A DNA stretch of 64,000 nucleotides, taken from contig JABAKD010000002.1 in assembly GCA_012845835.1 (NCBI GenBank), forward strand, positions 12,379,120-12,443,119. The letters are read 5' to 3'. The position numbers were made by a program, and so were the translations under genes. This document shows positions 1 to 11,455 of this stretch, in pieces. Each line of letters starts with the position of its first letter. The stretch's first letter is position 1. The notes beneath the pieces were generated by a model. That model saw nothing but the letters and a program-made list of their open reading frames with translations, had not been told where the DNA came from and made no database searches. This stretch comes from Undaria pinnatifida (Eukaryota > Sar > Phaeophyceae > Laminariales > Alariaceae).

Positions 1-59
1 GGACAAACTAAAGTTGCAGTTAAATTGGATTATTTTTGGATCGTTGCCTTTTATTTTCT

Positions 60-830
60 GTCCTCCGGAAGGTTAAAACAAAAAAAGGGGGCTGTTGTTG
101 ATGTGTAACCGTTTCTGTTGGTGTGAAGAGTAACTACTGTGACTGTTGCTGTTCGTGTGAAGAGTAACTAGCGCGTTTGCAATTTCCAACCTCTGTTGGG
201 TCGGAGAAAATGTAAAGTAGTATTGAAACCGACGAATGTCATACCCAAAGCCCAAACAACCCTCGAGAAAATTAGGTTGGAAAATAAAAAAAAGGACGCG
301 AAATCATTTCTAACTTATGATATTTGTTTTTGGCCGACTTTTCGTGGGTTGGTTGGCCTTGAATGGTGATCTTCGACGGTTTCAATACTATTTTTACATA
401 TTTTTCTACCAAGCTCGTACCCAACCAAAGTTGGTACATCGCAAGCATCCTAGTACCTGTTGCTGTTTTCGTGCAGATTAGCTCGCTGTTGCTGTTGACG
501 TGAAGAGTAACTGAAGTGGTAAGCTTTTAACCCCTTCATAGCTGCACACTCCTCTTCGTGACAACGTACTTGGAGCTAAACTTCTCGGATTGTTTTTGAA
601 GCGGCTTTTTTTTGTTTCCGCCCGCTTGAGGACAAAAAGATAAATTAAACTGTTGCTGCCTGCGTGAAAAGTAACTGTTATTGCTGTTGGTGTAACAGTG
701 ACTGACTGTGTTGCTGTTTATGCGAAGAGTAACTAATTGGTTGCTGTTGTGTGAGGAGCAACTAACTGTTACTTTTGATGCGAGGAGTAACGGTTTCTGC
801 TGATGTGTAAAGAGTAACTACCTGTTGTTG
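60..830. repeat. GTTGCTGTTG-type minisatellite, about 28-bp unit
   Basis: Degenerate tandem units read roughly 'GTTGCTGTTGGTGTGAAGAG' followed by TAACTAACT. They are interrupted between about 200 and 470 by a stretch similar to 10430-10740 ('gggttggccttg', 'cccaacca'). The same array occurs at 34310-34830. There is no coding signal. Confidence 0.75.
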
Positions 831-839
831 CTGTTGATG

Positions 840-1440
840 TCAAAGTTATAGGGCTGAGCCCCCGCTGTCGAGGACACGCTGCGGGGTAGGGATGGAGAGA
901 GGGGGGGGGGCAGGGGGGGGGTTCTAACGGATGGACTTGTTTATGTTTAACTCTTATTTTTTGTTTTTCGTCTTTTTCGCCCGTGTTGTGGTTTTTCCAT
1001 ACCTTTCGAACTGCGTCCTCGTTCTTAGGGACAAAATATACTTGGGAGTAAGTTTTTTTCCGGTAGTTCCCTCATCCAGGACACGCAAGGGTGGAAAAGG
1101 GGCAGGGAGGGCGAAGGAAAAGCAGGGCATGACAAGTTTGAGACTTTCATGCGTGCCACACCAGACGGAAATACAGGGACCGTTGAGCCCTAAGTACGAT
1201 TACCAAAATTTCCTTACATATATATACGTCCAAAGTGGTATAACACAATGATGATAGTGTCGAAAAGATGTTCGATTCATATTGGAACATCATCTTCTAC
1301 GCTATACCATCCGAGGGCGACAATGACAAGAGTAAAGGTGCATAGTATGAGCCCGGTGCGTTTGGTATACGGCCGTGGGCGAGAAGCTTACGGTATTGAA
1401 TTGCTATTGCCACGCCTGAGTGCTAACTGTCATCGTTTTT
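840..1440. other. Non-coding stretch in module A
   Basis: It contains a G-run near 900-920 and a region similar to 35240-35640 ('aggacacgca', 'tatagtatgagcccggtgcg' against 'tatagcacaagctcggggcg'). The open frames here are not shared with the second copy, so I call no gene. Confidence 0.5.
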
Positions 1441-1442
1441 TC

Positions 1443-2300
1443 AGTGAAGTGGGGTTTCTTGGTGATACGTATCGATGTTTTTTGGGGGGGCGATACTCCT
1501 ATAAAAAAACAATTTTGTTGTGGTTACTGTGATCTTATTGAAGTGGGATTTACTGGTGATATATGTATGGAATGTTCGTGGGTCGGGCGGTGATGTTGGA
1601 ATTGGAGTGATGAAGTGAAGGTGGGGAGGGCAAAACCCCCCCTTCAAAATCAGGTGTTACTTTTTTGCGGTGCGCTGTGCTGTGTGCTGTGACTCGAACG
1701 AAGACTTTTCAGACGTTCTATCGACGGGCAATGTAGTTCAGCTGCCATAAATTCGTAGGCCTGAAACATCAAAGGTGGTGAAGTGGGGTTTCTTGTGGTG
1801 ATTGTATGTGTGTTTTTTTTGTGTTGATGGTGATAATCCTAGTAGCTCTGATCTCACGCCTGAGTGTTTGCTGGATTTTAAGTGTGTTGGAGTTTGTTAG
1901 TGATACATATATGGATGTTTGTGTGTAGGGGGGTGATGTTGGAATGGTGATATATCTGAAGGTGGAGAGGGAAGAAAAAAAACGTTAATACGGGTGTTAC
2001 GTTTTTGCGGTGATGTGCTGTGACTCAAAAAAGACTATTCAGACGTTCTATCGATTAGTGATGTTTTTCTCAGCTGTCATAAATTCGTAGACCCTGACAA
2101 ATAAAATTTAGTGAAGTGGGGTTTCTTGGTGATGTGTATGGATGCTTTTTTGTCGGGGGCGATAATCCTATTAAAAGTAAAACGTTGATACAACGCCTGA
2201 GTGGTCATTTTATTTTAGGTGAGGTGGGGTTTACTGATGATATGTATGGATGTTTTGTATGTCGGACGGTGATGTCGGAGTGATGCGGAGGTGGAAAGGG
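1443..2300. repeat. Satellite-like array, about 335-bp period
   Basis: Three long units begin with 'GTGAAGTGGGGTTTCTTG' at about 1443, 1780 and 2110. Each holds a second, weaker half-unit ('ggtttactggtgatat') about 100 bp later, plus a 'cagacgttctatcgac' block. The same arrangement recurs at about 35647, 35990 and 36340. Confidence 0.75.
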
Positions 2301-2309
2301 AGGAGGGGA

Positions 2310-2425
2310 ACTTTGTATCGGCTTACTGTGAGACGGAGATTTTTGTCAAAACTCTCATTTTGGCAAGCTGCGCATGACGTTTTATCTCGGTCATCCCGAG
2401 GGAGCCTGCGGTCTCCGTACGGGAT
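2310..2425 (-). repeat. Repeat family C fragment
   Basis: A degenerate copy of the family whose terminus reads 'CTGTGAGATCGAAGATTTCG' followed by 'GCAAGCTGTGTGTGATACT'. The parallel site in module A copy 2 lies at about 36450-36560. Confidence 0.5.
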
Positions 2426-2469
2426 GTTGAATTTCTTTAACGAAAAAACGTTTACCGGGATCAATTTGC

Positions 2470-2760
2470 TTTCACCAGACGGGCATTTCAAGATCTGGGT
2501 TTTTTTATGTCTTAATCGAAACGGAAGTTTCGGGTTTCGGGATCAGCGATTTTTCATTGACGGGCATTTCTGGATCTGGGATTTTTTATTTCTTTTAACC
2601 AGACGAACATTTCAGGATCTGGGATTTTTATTTCTTTAACCAGATGGACGTTTGTCGGGATCTAGCATTTGTTTAGTCTTTGATGCAACGGACGTGTCGG
2701 GATCTGGGTTTTTTGCCTTTATTTTCTCTGACGGAACGCACGTTTCGGGACCTTGCCGTT
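2470..2760. repeat. Short tandem repeat 'GACGGGCATTTCNGGATCTGGG'-like
   Basis: About six degenerate units of 40-80 bp alternate a 'gacgggcatttc.ggatctggg' core with T-rich 'atttctttaacca' spacers. A reduced version lies at 36550-36720. Confidence 0.6.
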
Positions 2761-2769
2761 GTATGGGAG

Positions 2770-3830
2770 TTGATGAGCGCATGCTTGTTGTGCAGCATGT
2801 CCGCTGTTGTGTGTAGTCGGTTGAAACCATTTTAGAGCTCACCAGCTGGAACCCACCCGCGGTTTTGGTGGCAAAAGTACTTGGAGCTTGTGTGGTGGGG
2901 TGATTTGCCGCACAGCAAAAGACTTAACGCATTTCCACAGCTACTGGGCTACCTTGGACACTGTTTGCTTCGGCAGCACCGTTGTTTCAGCAACCGAGTA
3001 CCGCGCGACACAAATTATACATGGATGTGGTGAGCTCAACCTTCTAGAGCTGCATCCACGTTTTTTGTGGCAACTACCTGGAATTACAGAGTAAAGCATG
3101 TCTTTGCAGTTCTTCAATCATTTTCGCTCATCCGGCAGAGGATCGAAAAAACTAAACCCAATCTTCCTCACGCTCATGCACTTGCCGCGACGAAACTGCT
3201 GTGTACCCGCCTGAAATGACTCTTTGAGGGATGGCGTGGGGAAGCGCCGTTAAACTGAAAGAGTAAGGAGGTTCAACCACGACCCATAAGAAAAAGGCCC
3301 AGAAACATCACCACCCCGGCTGCCCCGCTGGACAAACGCCACCCGTCCGCCCGCCCCCTGCCACCCCAACTATTTGTTTTGCTTTTCCATCTCGTTTATT
3401 TATTATGTTCCCACGCTTTTTCTCCAGCTTAGGACTATCCTTATAGTAGATTGGATAAATTAGATCTCCGGGGTCACATATAGCAGGCACTCTTCTCCCC
3501 CATCTGTCTGCACCTATGTACTCCACATATTTTGCGAATCAATATATACCTCCACACTGAAGTCCTTCAATATAGTTGGCGAGCAGTGTACAATTTATTG
3601 CATCTTGTGCTTGTGTTTCTCATCGTCTCAGCGGTATACACCCCAGCTCGGCTTGACCCCCTGTTTTTCTGACTGCAAAGCTTATCGCACACCAATTCCA
3701 AGCGGTTCGTCCCCAAATGGTGCGTGTAATTCTTGACGGGATTGGCAAGTATTTGGGGAGGCGAGAGGAGGCGTACTTATTGGCTGCTTGTCTTAATTAA
3801 AGTCACGCGTCCCTTTAGAGACGGCGCACG
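2770..3830. other. Rest of module A with a SINE-like 3' tail
   Basis: No gene is visible. Bases 3405-3530 resemble the 3' part of the tRNA-derived SINE family ('ttttctccagctt' then 'ccggggtcacata'). The U6-like 'tgcttcggcagca' at 2967 lies inside the repeat and is not followed by the rest of a U6 gene. Confidence 0.45.
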
Positions 3831-3839
3831 TGGGGGGGC

Positions 3840-4430
3840 AAACACAGATTAACCAAACTTGATATTTACCCCCCTCGATTCTCGTATTAATAGAGAACCC
3901 TCCAGACGAAAACACAGTAGAGCGTCAACGCACAAATCCGACGAAAATATATCTAACATCAACCGCATTCACATGTGGCCGCAGCTCTCTGCCAACGCGG
4001 CCCCCTGCTGGCGCAAGGAATGAACGCGACTTAATCCGGCTCCGACATAATGATTGAAATTGCGTGACTAACCTCAATCCTAACCCCGACCGCCTGGGAA
4101 ACTTCTCCGAATGAAGATTTATTGAATACACAGTTAGAGTGTATAGCTGTCAACCATTTGGTTGAAGATGGGCCAAGTCGTGTGAACACTCTACCACGTG
4201 CTGGCGTGGCTCTGCTGACTCGATTTGCAGCCATTCCCATAGTATAGCAGCGCAAAAACCAAAAGTCAACCTGGAGTCAAATACGTGCACATTATCATCA
4301 CGTACCTCGATCTCTGTTTCTCACCCCTGAGTCATTCGACGGCCCAGGGGTTGCGCTTTTGGGCGCAATGTTTCTGGCCAACTGTAAACTCCTCAAGTGT
4401 GTGACGATCTACCGGTTATCATCCAGAGTC
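3840..4430. repeat. Dispersed repeat family E
   Basis: The shared blocks are 'CTAACCCCGACCGCCTGGGAAA' split by short changes, 'ATGAAGAT', and 'GATGGGCCAAGTCGTGTGAACACTCT'-like text. Related copies occur near 10270-10400, 10770-10860, 13985-14100, 40145-40420 and, for the 'tggctctgctgactcgatttgcag' part, 44235. I see no coding capacity. Confidence 0.6.
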
Positions 4431-4439
4431 TCATAAGTT

Positions 4440-4640
4440 TAAGAGCATAGTTTGTTGTAGGATGTCCACTAGAGCTAGAGCGAGCATTTGTTGGTCCGAC
4501 GATCGGGTTGCGCGATTGACTGCCTTCGAGAAGTCTCGTGCTGCGGGTGAGATATTGAGCTCACCTCACATGTTCGGAGGTCAGAAACTTCCGCTGCACC
4601 TCTCCCGTGGCACATGGCTCCCCTTAGCCTCCTCTGCCGC
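4440..4640 (+). repeat. Dispersed repeat, paired with 62560-62720
   Basis: Bases 4490-4620 align with 62575-62700. They share 'aacgccttc/tgccttcgag', 'gtattgagctc', 'catgtt.gga' and 'cagaa.cttc.gctgcacc'. The open frame across it is not conserved in the second copy. Confidence 0.55.
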
Positions 4641-4925
4641 CACCGCTGCCACCACTATACCACTGCCATTACTACCACTGTCATTACTACCACTGCCTGC
4701 CACTACACCGCTACCGCTTGTGTCGTCCTGTTGCTGCTCATTCCACCCTCCTCGTGCGGCGTGGCAGGGCGAGGCGAGATTATATCGCCGCGAATTGAGC
4801 ACAGCTCTTATGGCAAGCTTCGCCGATTAAATAGATCCGCACGCCACGCGTGGGTAAGTGTGGTCTCGCTTGAAGCACACCGCTCGCACAAAAACAAAGC
4901 TCCGGTATAGGCCTATAAGCTCCCA
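4640..4925. other. ACC/ACT-rich stretch, no gene seen
   Basis: Degenerate 'accactaccactg' trinucleotide repeats fill about 4640-4720. The rest is unique sequence without a convincing reading frame. Confidence 0.4.
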
Positions 4926-4999
4926 ATATGTCCGGTGTGGGTAATTTCCATCGCCACCGCTACTATGGCCGGGGTTATGGCTCACGCATTTTCGATTCG

Positions 5000-5065
5000 T
5001 TTTCCTCCTCTCCCTCCTCCTCCTCCTCATCCTCCACCCCCTCCTCCTCCTCCCCCTCTTCCTCC

Positions 5066-5097
<32 letters not shown>

Positions 5098-5160
5098 GTC
5101 CTCGTCGTCCTCGTCGTCCTCGTCTGCCACCTCCTCCTCCTCGTTCTCCCCCCCCCCCCC
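5000..5160. repeat. (TCC)n/(TCG)n microsatellite
   Basis: Interrupted CTC, CGT and TCG trinucleotides end in a C-run. The three overlapping open frames here (Ser-, Pro/Arg- and Glu-rich) are by-products of the repeat. Confidence 0.85.
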
Positions 5161-5204
5161 TCCATCCATTGGACCGCCCCCGCTCCCCGGCCAACAATTA
5201 AAAT

Positions 5205-6120
5205 AGGAAAAATACAGAGAACATAATCTAAAACGTTCGGCGTCCTCCTATATCCTGTATTAATATGCCTGTTCTTCACGTTAGTCTTTCGAGGCCGTAT
5301 CTTAACATTAGTCCGTTATTTCTCTGTTATATATATACACTGCCACGACCCACTGACCTAGCAGCCAGCTACCCATGGAATCGATACACACAGTATCCGT
5401 ATATATACCGTGCTGATTATCACCCGAACGTATTTACAGAGAGATACTGCACCAGCTCTGTGTTGTGTGTGTATTATGTTGTATGAAGGATCATGGCTTT
5501 CAGCTATTAAGTACTTCACCGTCCTCCTTTTTCCGCTGCTATGCTTGTACGACTGCTTATTGTTGTTAGTGATATACGTTACACATCGCACGAGAGCGTA
5601 CCTTGTTATATGGCCTCAGGCATGCATGCATGTGATGAGTACGAGTACAATGTACCAGGGTACGGTATCACTACCTGATTGGTATATACGTATACATCTC
5701 CGTTTAAGTTTTGGAGGTGGTGGTGGTGTTTACCACACGTACTCAGCAGCTCAACATAACCAAGAGGAGCCCGAATTCCCGGCCAACATGTTAAAGTTAT
5801 CCAACCGTGTGCATGTAGATACATGTACCAGGTACAACAGCGTCTATTAATAGCACCACAGGTATCTACACGTGAAACGGCACGCACGTGCTTGCTGTAG
5901 TACCGTACGCGCGGCTCATCAAGATGAAGAGGATCCCGAATAATTGCCGGTCTGAAAGACAGTTCGAAGATCTGTTTATCAAAGATATTTAGATCAACAA
6001 GATATTTTGACCAAGATCTGTGCCCCCCAGATATTTTCATATTTTCATCAACAGATCAAAGATTGGGAAGAAAATCAAATAATAATGCACAATTGACACA
6101 CTACAAATTAAACTCAGCAC
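5205..6120. other. Non-coding stretch
   Basis: No gene seen. Bases 5285-5315 match 22970-22995 ('ctttcgaggccgtatcttaaca'), showing another dispersed repeat. Short inverted motifs around 'tgtaccaggtac' occur near 5650 and 5823. Confidence 0.4.
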
Positions 6121-6860
6121 AATAATAACAGTTTATATTTTTTCGGGGGGGGGGGGGGATAGCCGACTTTTATTCTCGAATGAATGCTGTATTAATATTA
6201 ACATATTAGATAAATTAATAGTAATACTCTGTATTCGTACTCTCCTCTCCCGATATTGAAGCGGGGAAAAAAACAAAATAAACCATCTACTATACATACA
6301 TATGATAGAGCAGTAGTACTCTATATTGGAAACTACACAGTAATAAATATAAAAAATAGGTATGACGGATGTTAGATCTAGCTCGAAATACCCCACCGTG
6401 AAAGTACCAATACTAACCATTATAGTGGACAAAAACAAAACATATAGTCTACCAGGGTATATATATACATACATATATTTTGTTTAAACCCCTCCCAATA
6501 AAAAACGCACTCATCATGAAGTGTATTTTTTACAAGTACCAACAACGCAGCTTGCAAAGATGAATATTGACCCGAAATTAATCGAACTCACGGCTGACGT
6601 CCTTTAATACTCCGGAGTATATAATACTGTAGTCTAAGGTTTTTATTAAAAATACAAAGGAAGACCTGTGGGGAAAAAAAACTGAGGCCTGTCGACCACA
6701 CACGGCAGAAAAACACATATTTTGTACTGTATGTATGTACGAGTACAATAACTGATACCTGGTACCAGGTATTATACCTGGTAGTAGTAGGCAACACACT
6801 CGAGAGAACTCAAGAGCAAAATCATGAGGAAGAGCCTGAAGTCTGAATCTCCAGCATGGA
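6120..6860. other. AT-rich stretch with a family C fragment
   Basis: A poly-G run lies at about 6145-6159. Bases 6545-6605 match family C ('cgcagcttgcaaagatga'...'ctcacggctgacgt') and are close to 44455-44515. No gene seen. Confidence 0.5.
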
Positions 6861-7620
6861 CCTAAAGCTTGCCCTTGCTACTGAACCCTCTACCTGGCGT
6901 CAAGTGGCAGAGACGGGTGGTTGTCGTTGCAATAAAGCGCCTGCTTTCGACAGGTAGCGTATGTGTGTCAGGTTGCTTATTTCCAGGCCTCCTCGGGCAC
7001 TCGCTTCTTCGTCTTCTTGCTCCGTTGCTTTTGGGCTTTTCAATCGGGTGGCGCAGCAAATGAGCCCTACTTCGAGTTCAAGATAAACATGTGGCTACAA
7101 CAGCAGCAGCATGATGGTGGCTTGGCCTTACGTACCAGAAAAGAGGCAGCTTGAACACCGGGAAGCGGGAAAGTAGGCTGTGATACGCCACGTCCCTCTA
7201 AAAGGCGCCGCAGGTCGCGAGCACTCCTCTCGTCCCCAGACTTATTTTTGTACTCTTTGATCGGGTGGCACAGCAGCACGGCAGGCCGACTTCATGTCAC
7301 ATGCAAGAAGATGAACAAGTGTTGCGGTTAAATCTGCAGCAGCAGCAGTTCAAGGATGTCTGGGGTGTGTGATTGGTGGCTTGGTGAAAACAGACAAGGG
7401 GCCACAAAGAAGCAGCAAGCGGCAGACTTTTGCTTGACGATACATGCTGGGGGAACATGGTTCGTCGACCCAACATCGGGAAGCGGGCAAGCAGCAAGCA
7501 CCTGGGTCTGTGAGGCACCGGTGAGCACTGAGCACTCGTCTGGAGCTATTATCCAGAGCTACGAAAAGATGAGCAGCAGCAACAGCAAGCAGTGCAGAAA
7601 GTACTTGTATTAATAGTGAT
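6860..7620 (-). repeat. Degenerate tandem duplication with exon-like segments
   Basis: Two segments about 220 bp apart (6968-7059 and 7190-7282) share 'gggtggc.cagca' and, read on the minus strand, similar peptides beginning L-L-x-H-P-I (HPIEKPKSNG and HPIKEYKNKSG). A third partial unit at 7370-7530 repeats 'ggtggcttgg' and 'atcgggaagcggg'. CAG runs near 7100, 7340 and 7570 look intron-like. I do not recognise the protein family. This may be a broken multi-exon gene or a repeat. Confidence 0.35.
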
Positions 7621-8450
7621 ATTTTGTTTTAATTGTTGAAGTTTTTCAAAAATACGTCAAGATTCTGTGAGTTCGACCTCAATTGGAATCGAGTGTGTGG
7701 TCGATACCCAATCTTGAAAAAAACTGCGTGACATTTTTATGCAACGTTTTGACTAAACTTTGAAAACTGGGACGACCCGTGAATTCACCCACACAGTAAT
7801 AGTATGTGGTCAACATTCCTGCCATGTGGGTGTTAATGCGCACGGCAAAAGTGTATACGTATATTGTACTTGCCTACTACGAAGCAGCCGTTCACTCTGT
7901 TCTAATTTCAGTACACGATGAACAAAAACAGGGTGGAGTGGCAAAAAAAAGTCGATCCAAAATGTTTTCAATTAGGTAGAGAGTGAGAGTATACGTATGA
8001 TTAGTTTTTTTTTTTTTTTTCAGATCCTCCTGGGGATCCGGGTAAAAAAAGCTCAAGCTCCGTACACTTTCGTTTGTGTACCAGTTTTCGTCCATCTGCA
8101 GAACGCAGACCTTGTGTCAACCTCGCCCCTCCGGTTTAGTCAACACTATGAACTTGCCGGCCTTTTTTGGCTGATCCCTATACGGTATGATTAGGATTTT
8201 TCAGTCCGTGTGAAATCCACATCAGAGGGGACAAGGGCTATACACTTTTCGTACATCAACACGAACGACGCGTATGAAAATACGTGGAAGTGTGGTGAGC
8301 TAAAGTTTTATGTTTCCCCATCCGCCGGAGGATTAAAAAAAAAAAAAAAAAAAACAATTTGGGAGGTAGGGAGAGGAGTGGAGACCTGGTTTCGAACACA
8401 GGCCCTTTGGAAAACGAATAAAAATTCAAAATCCTAGAGCTCGAGAAAAA
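7620..8450. other. Non-coding stretch with T and A homopolymers
   Basis: A T-run lies at about 8005-8021 and an A-run at 8335-8354. They flank text that reads like retrotransposed sequence, but I cannot identify the source. Confidence 0.35.
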
Positions 8451-8900
8451 TTGATCGTGCAATCGTTAGACACCAATCCACGAAAGAAAGCACCGGGGAC
8501 GTCGGCCACAGAGCTTCAGGAACTGCTTATAGCAAACGTGAACGTGGACAAGATTAGACGGAGGGCCACTGCTGCTGTGATCCAAGGGTGTGACACGTCG
8601 GTTGTCACGCTACTGCTGTGCATTGAAATCTGCACCATCTCCACCGCATCATGCTCCATCATGTCGAGAAAATGTAAACGTACGACTGAAAACATGATGC
8701 GCAAATAGCAAATCTTCTGGCATCATTATAGCATGATCTTTGAGTAAGTTCATTACCTGGTTGGAGATAGTGTTGCACCCGCCGCTGGGCACGGTTGCTG
8801 AATCAACTTTCATTGGCGTAAAAAAATCAGTGAGCCTCAGTTTGTGATTATGTCTCTTTCTTGCGTTTAGAACCACCAAACTGTCGCGCTAATCCCTATT
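8450..8900. other. Open-frame fragments of unknown origin
   Basis: On the plus strand, 8457-8590 reads as a credible peptide (NPRKKAPGTSATELQELL...). On the minus strand, 8875-8700 reads ARKRHNHKLRLTDFFTPM..., and 'LTDFF' resembles the end of many transposase or PCNA-binding peptides. Neither has a clear gene structure. A decayed DNA-transposon piece is possible. Confidence 0.25.
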
Positions 8901-8917
8901 CTCAGGAGTCAAAATGA

Positions 8918-8962
8918 TTGCCGACCGACCGACCGACCGACCGACCGACCGACCGACCGACT
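8918..8962. repeat. (GACC)n microsatellite
   Basis: About eleven uninterrupted 'GACC' tetramers. A shorter run occurs at about 10195-10222. Confidence 0.95.
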
Positions 8963-9021
8963 TGGTAGGATCGACATGCACGTTCGCGTTTTTTGTCAAC
9001 CAGTAATTCCCGAAGCTCCAC

Positions 9022-9170
9022 ACTACCCTACCCTACCCTACCCTACCCTACCCTACCCTACCCTACCCTACCCGGTTCCCACCTCCCACCCCACCCCACC
9101 CGACCCTACCCTACCCTACCCTACCCACCCCACCCCACGCCACCCCACCCCTCTCCACCCCACCCTACCT
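9022..9170. repeat. (CCCTA)n satellite, telomere-like variant
   Basis: About ten 'CCCTA' pentamers are followed by degenerate 'CCCAC' and 'CCCTAC' units. The motif is the TTAGGG-type telomere repeat lacking one T. The Pro/Thr-rich open frames across it are artefacts. Confidence 0.85.
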
Positions 9171-9174
9171 TTGG

Positions 9175-10270
9175 ACAAAGATAGGGCAAGACGTCGATAC
9201 CGGACCGTCTTCAACGATCACGACCGCCCGCCGATTGCTAGGACTGTGGGTTGGCTGGCTATACCAATAATAACTCACCCACTAGGTAGTAGTTATTTAT
9301 AGAACACGCAGTTAGCAGCGGTGCGCGGTGCCTACTATATCCTAATATTTGGGCTTGACCAGTTTGTCGAAAGCTTGTTCGACTAAAGTCAGTTAGTTGG
9401 CTGGGTTCGACACCAACTACATCCGGGTTCGACACCAACTACATCCAGTTTTCGTCAAGTCAAGTCCAGCCAACTCATAGCCGCACTGACGGGCGTTTTT
9501 TTCCACCTGATCTCAGCGATGCCGAAAACTAGGATTGATACCCATTCTCCTACCTAGATGTAGCCGGCCTGGAGGGGAACATTTGTTTGCCTCGAAATAT
9601 TAAATACGAGACACCTAATGAAAAGCGAGAAACGGGAATGTTGGCCCATGTTGTAAGTTTCTTATTTGGAGAAGGGCGCGCTCCACACTAACTTCAGCGC
9701 AATGGTTCCTGATGTTCTTATTGACTTGAGTAAATATGGGCCTGGCTTTCTTAGCTTTCTTACTGCTCGTTTCGATTGTGCTGTATTAGGTGTCCTGTAC
9801 TGTACGATAAGTAGATTCCGGAGGCTGCAGTTTAATAAAAGTTTCAGAGATACACAACACCATTGGGCTAGCATTGAGCATTGAGCATTAAGCATTAAGC
9901 ATTAAGCATTGACACACCAAGCTAAAAGGTTACGGTGTACCGCTGACTGCTAACTCAGTGGTCTTATGCTGTGTATCTCTAACTAAAGCACAATCTGAGG
10001 TTATAATCCCTCCACTATTTTTTGCTGTTTTTCTTCCATAATATCTACCACGACGTGCACCAGCAACGACCTGAGAGTAGCTATCAGCTCCATCGCTAGC
10101 CTCTGCTACCACGCCACTTCGTGAACACGAACTGCGTTCCCCGACAGAACGGTTCCGGCTTATCTCCACCCCGGTGTCCCCCCGCGTTTGCATGACCGAC
10201 CGGCCGACCGACCGACTGACCGGCTGACAGTGCCAGGGCTGTACAAATTGACCGCGTTGAACGATGCTTG
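9175..10270. other. Non-coding stretch with a 7-bp repeat
   Basis: An 18-bp 'gggttcgacaccaactac' doublet lies at 9404-9443 and a GCATTRA heptamer array at about 9872-9911. No gene seen. Confidence 0.5.
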
Positions 10271-10920
10271 GTGTCAAATCCTAGCCCTAATCCTGACTCT
10301 AATCCCGGCCGGCTGAGAAATTTTCCTGAACAGGAAGATTAAATGAGGAGATAGCGAGGACCATGAACCAGGGCGTTTTGCGATATACCTAAAGGTGGTC
10401 GGGTAGGACGACATACAACAATGTTATTCGAATTGAAACCGATGGACGTGACTACCCAACAAAGCTAACCCAATCCACAAAAAAATAGGTTAGAAATTAT
10501 AAATAAGGTGTCCAGAATAGGATTGTTTTTTTGCGTCGAACTTTTGGTGGACTGGGTTGGCCTTGGTCGTTTTTTTTCGAACATAACTTCTCGTGGGCTG
10601 GGTCTACTACACAATTTTCAATTCCTAACCCATTTTTCCGTGAGCTGGGTTGGCCTTGGGTTATGCCATGCGTTAGTTTCAATACTAATGTTACATGTTT
10701 TCCTACCCAACCAAATTTGGTATGCCGGAAACACTCTATTTATCGAAGCTGAACCAAGTCGAAAGCACTACTGACCTTGGCCCCGATCGCCTGTGAAATT
10801 GTCGGATTGAAGAAGTAATGAGGAGGTATGATAGTGTGGACTACCCCCTAAACCTAACCCTAACCATTTAACTAAGAAAGGTAGACCGATCGAAAACACT
10901 TGTACAACCCCCCCTCTTCA
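10270..10920. repeat. Dispersed repeats (families A and E)
   Basis: Bases 10430-10740 resemble 220-450 of module A ('ggttggccttg', 'cgtgggctggg', 'cccaaccaaa.ttggta'). Bases 10270-10400 and 10770-10860 resemble family E. 'cctaaccctaacc' at 10850 is a short telomere-like tract. No gene. Confidence 0.55.
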
Positions 10921-10925
10921 CTGCG

Positions 10926-11455
10926 TGTTGAGGATAGGGGTTTTAAACTACCTCCTATCAAGGCAATGTTCAGTAGCATCGATTGACTCATTGCTGTACT
11001 CGTAGTCGTAGCAGAACTAGAAAGTAACGTATAAGCGTTACAGCTGAGTCGGAACTTTCTTGGAAGAAATATTATAGAAAAGCAGCGGGATTACCACCTG
11101 TTCGACTACTGCTGTATGTTTTGAGTAGGTCGTATCGTATCAAGTAGTCGAGTTCTCGAAATCAGAGGCTTCTGAAAGGAGTGGTACTCTGGACGCTGAG
11201 ACGGATGATGCGGGTGGCCCCACCCCATTCACTCTTTTCTCATCCTTTTATTCTTCCTCGAGTCAGTTTTCAGTGTCCCCTGAACTCTGGACATAGCAGT
11301 CCATTGTGCTCAAGTGTTTATTTTCTTGGCCGAAAGCGCCCGTCAAAACATCACAATATTTCTACCTCGTGCATCTTGCACGCTCCTTCGGTTAGCTTAA
11401 TTGCTGCCAGCGCCAGCCTTTGCGACCACGCCAGGTCGTATCTTCACATACGTCA
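10926..11455 (+). repeat. 5' LTR of the copia-type element
   Basis: Direct repeat of about 530 bp, nearly identical to 13452-13979. Its ends are TG...CA, as usual for LTRs. Confidence 0.75.

Larger units (their letters stand above)
1..3830. repeat. Composite repeat module A, copy 1
   Basis: This non-coding block of about 3.8 kb reappears, diverged but collinear and in the same orientation, at 34240-38400. Matching landmarks in order are the GTTGCTGTTG...AAGAGTAACTA minisatellite, the roughly 335-bp 'GTGAAGTGGGGTTTCTTGGTGAT' array, the 'cttcggcagcaccgttgtttcagcaacc' stretch (2967 against 37457), the 'cttcctcacgct' stretch (3163 against 37568), and the SINE-like tail with 'ccggggtcaca' (3469 against 38030). 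No open frame is conserved between the copies, so I see no gene in either. It may be a satellite-bearing non-autonomous element or an old segmental duplication. Confidence 0.75.

Noticed and set aside
2960-2995. U6 snRNA-like 'tgcttcggcagca'
   Set aside because: Only the first dozen bases match, the rest of U6 is absent, and the text belongs to module A.
4928-5206. Ser-rich, Pro/Arg-rich and Glu/Asp-rich frames
   Set aside because: All three arise from one TCC/TCG microsatellite read in different frames.
8976-9302. Pro/Thr-rich frames over the CCCTA array
   Set aside because: Repeat artefact with no unique sequence.
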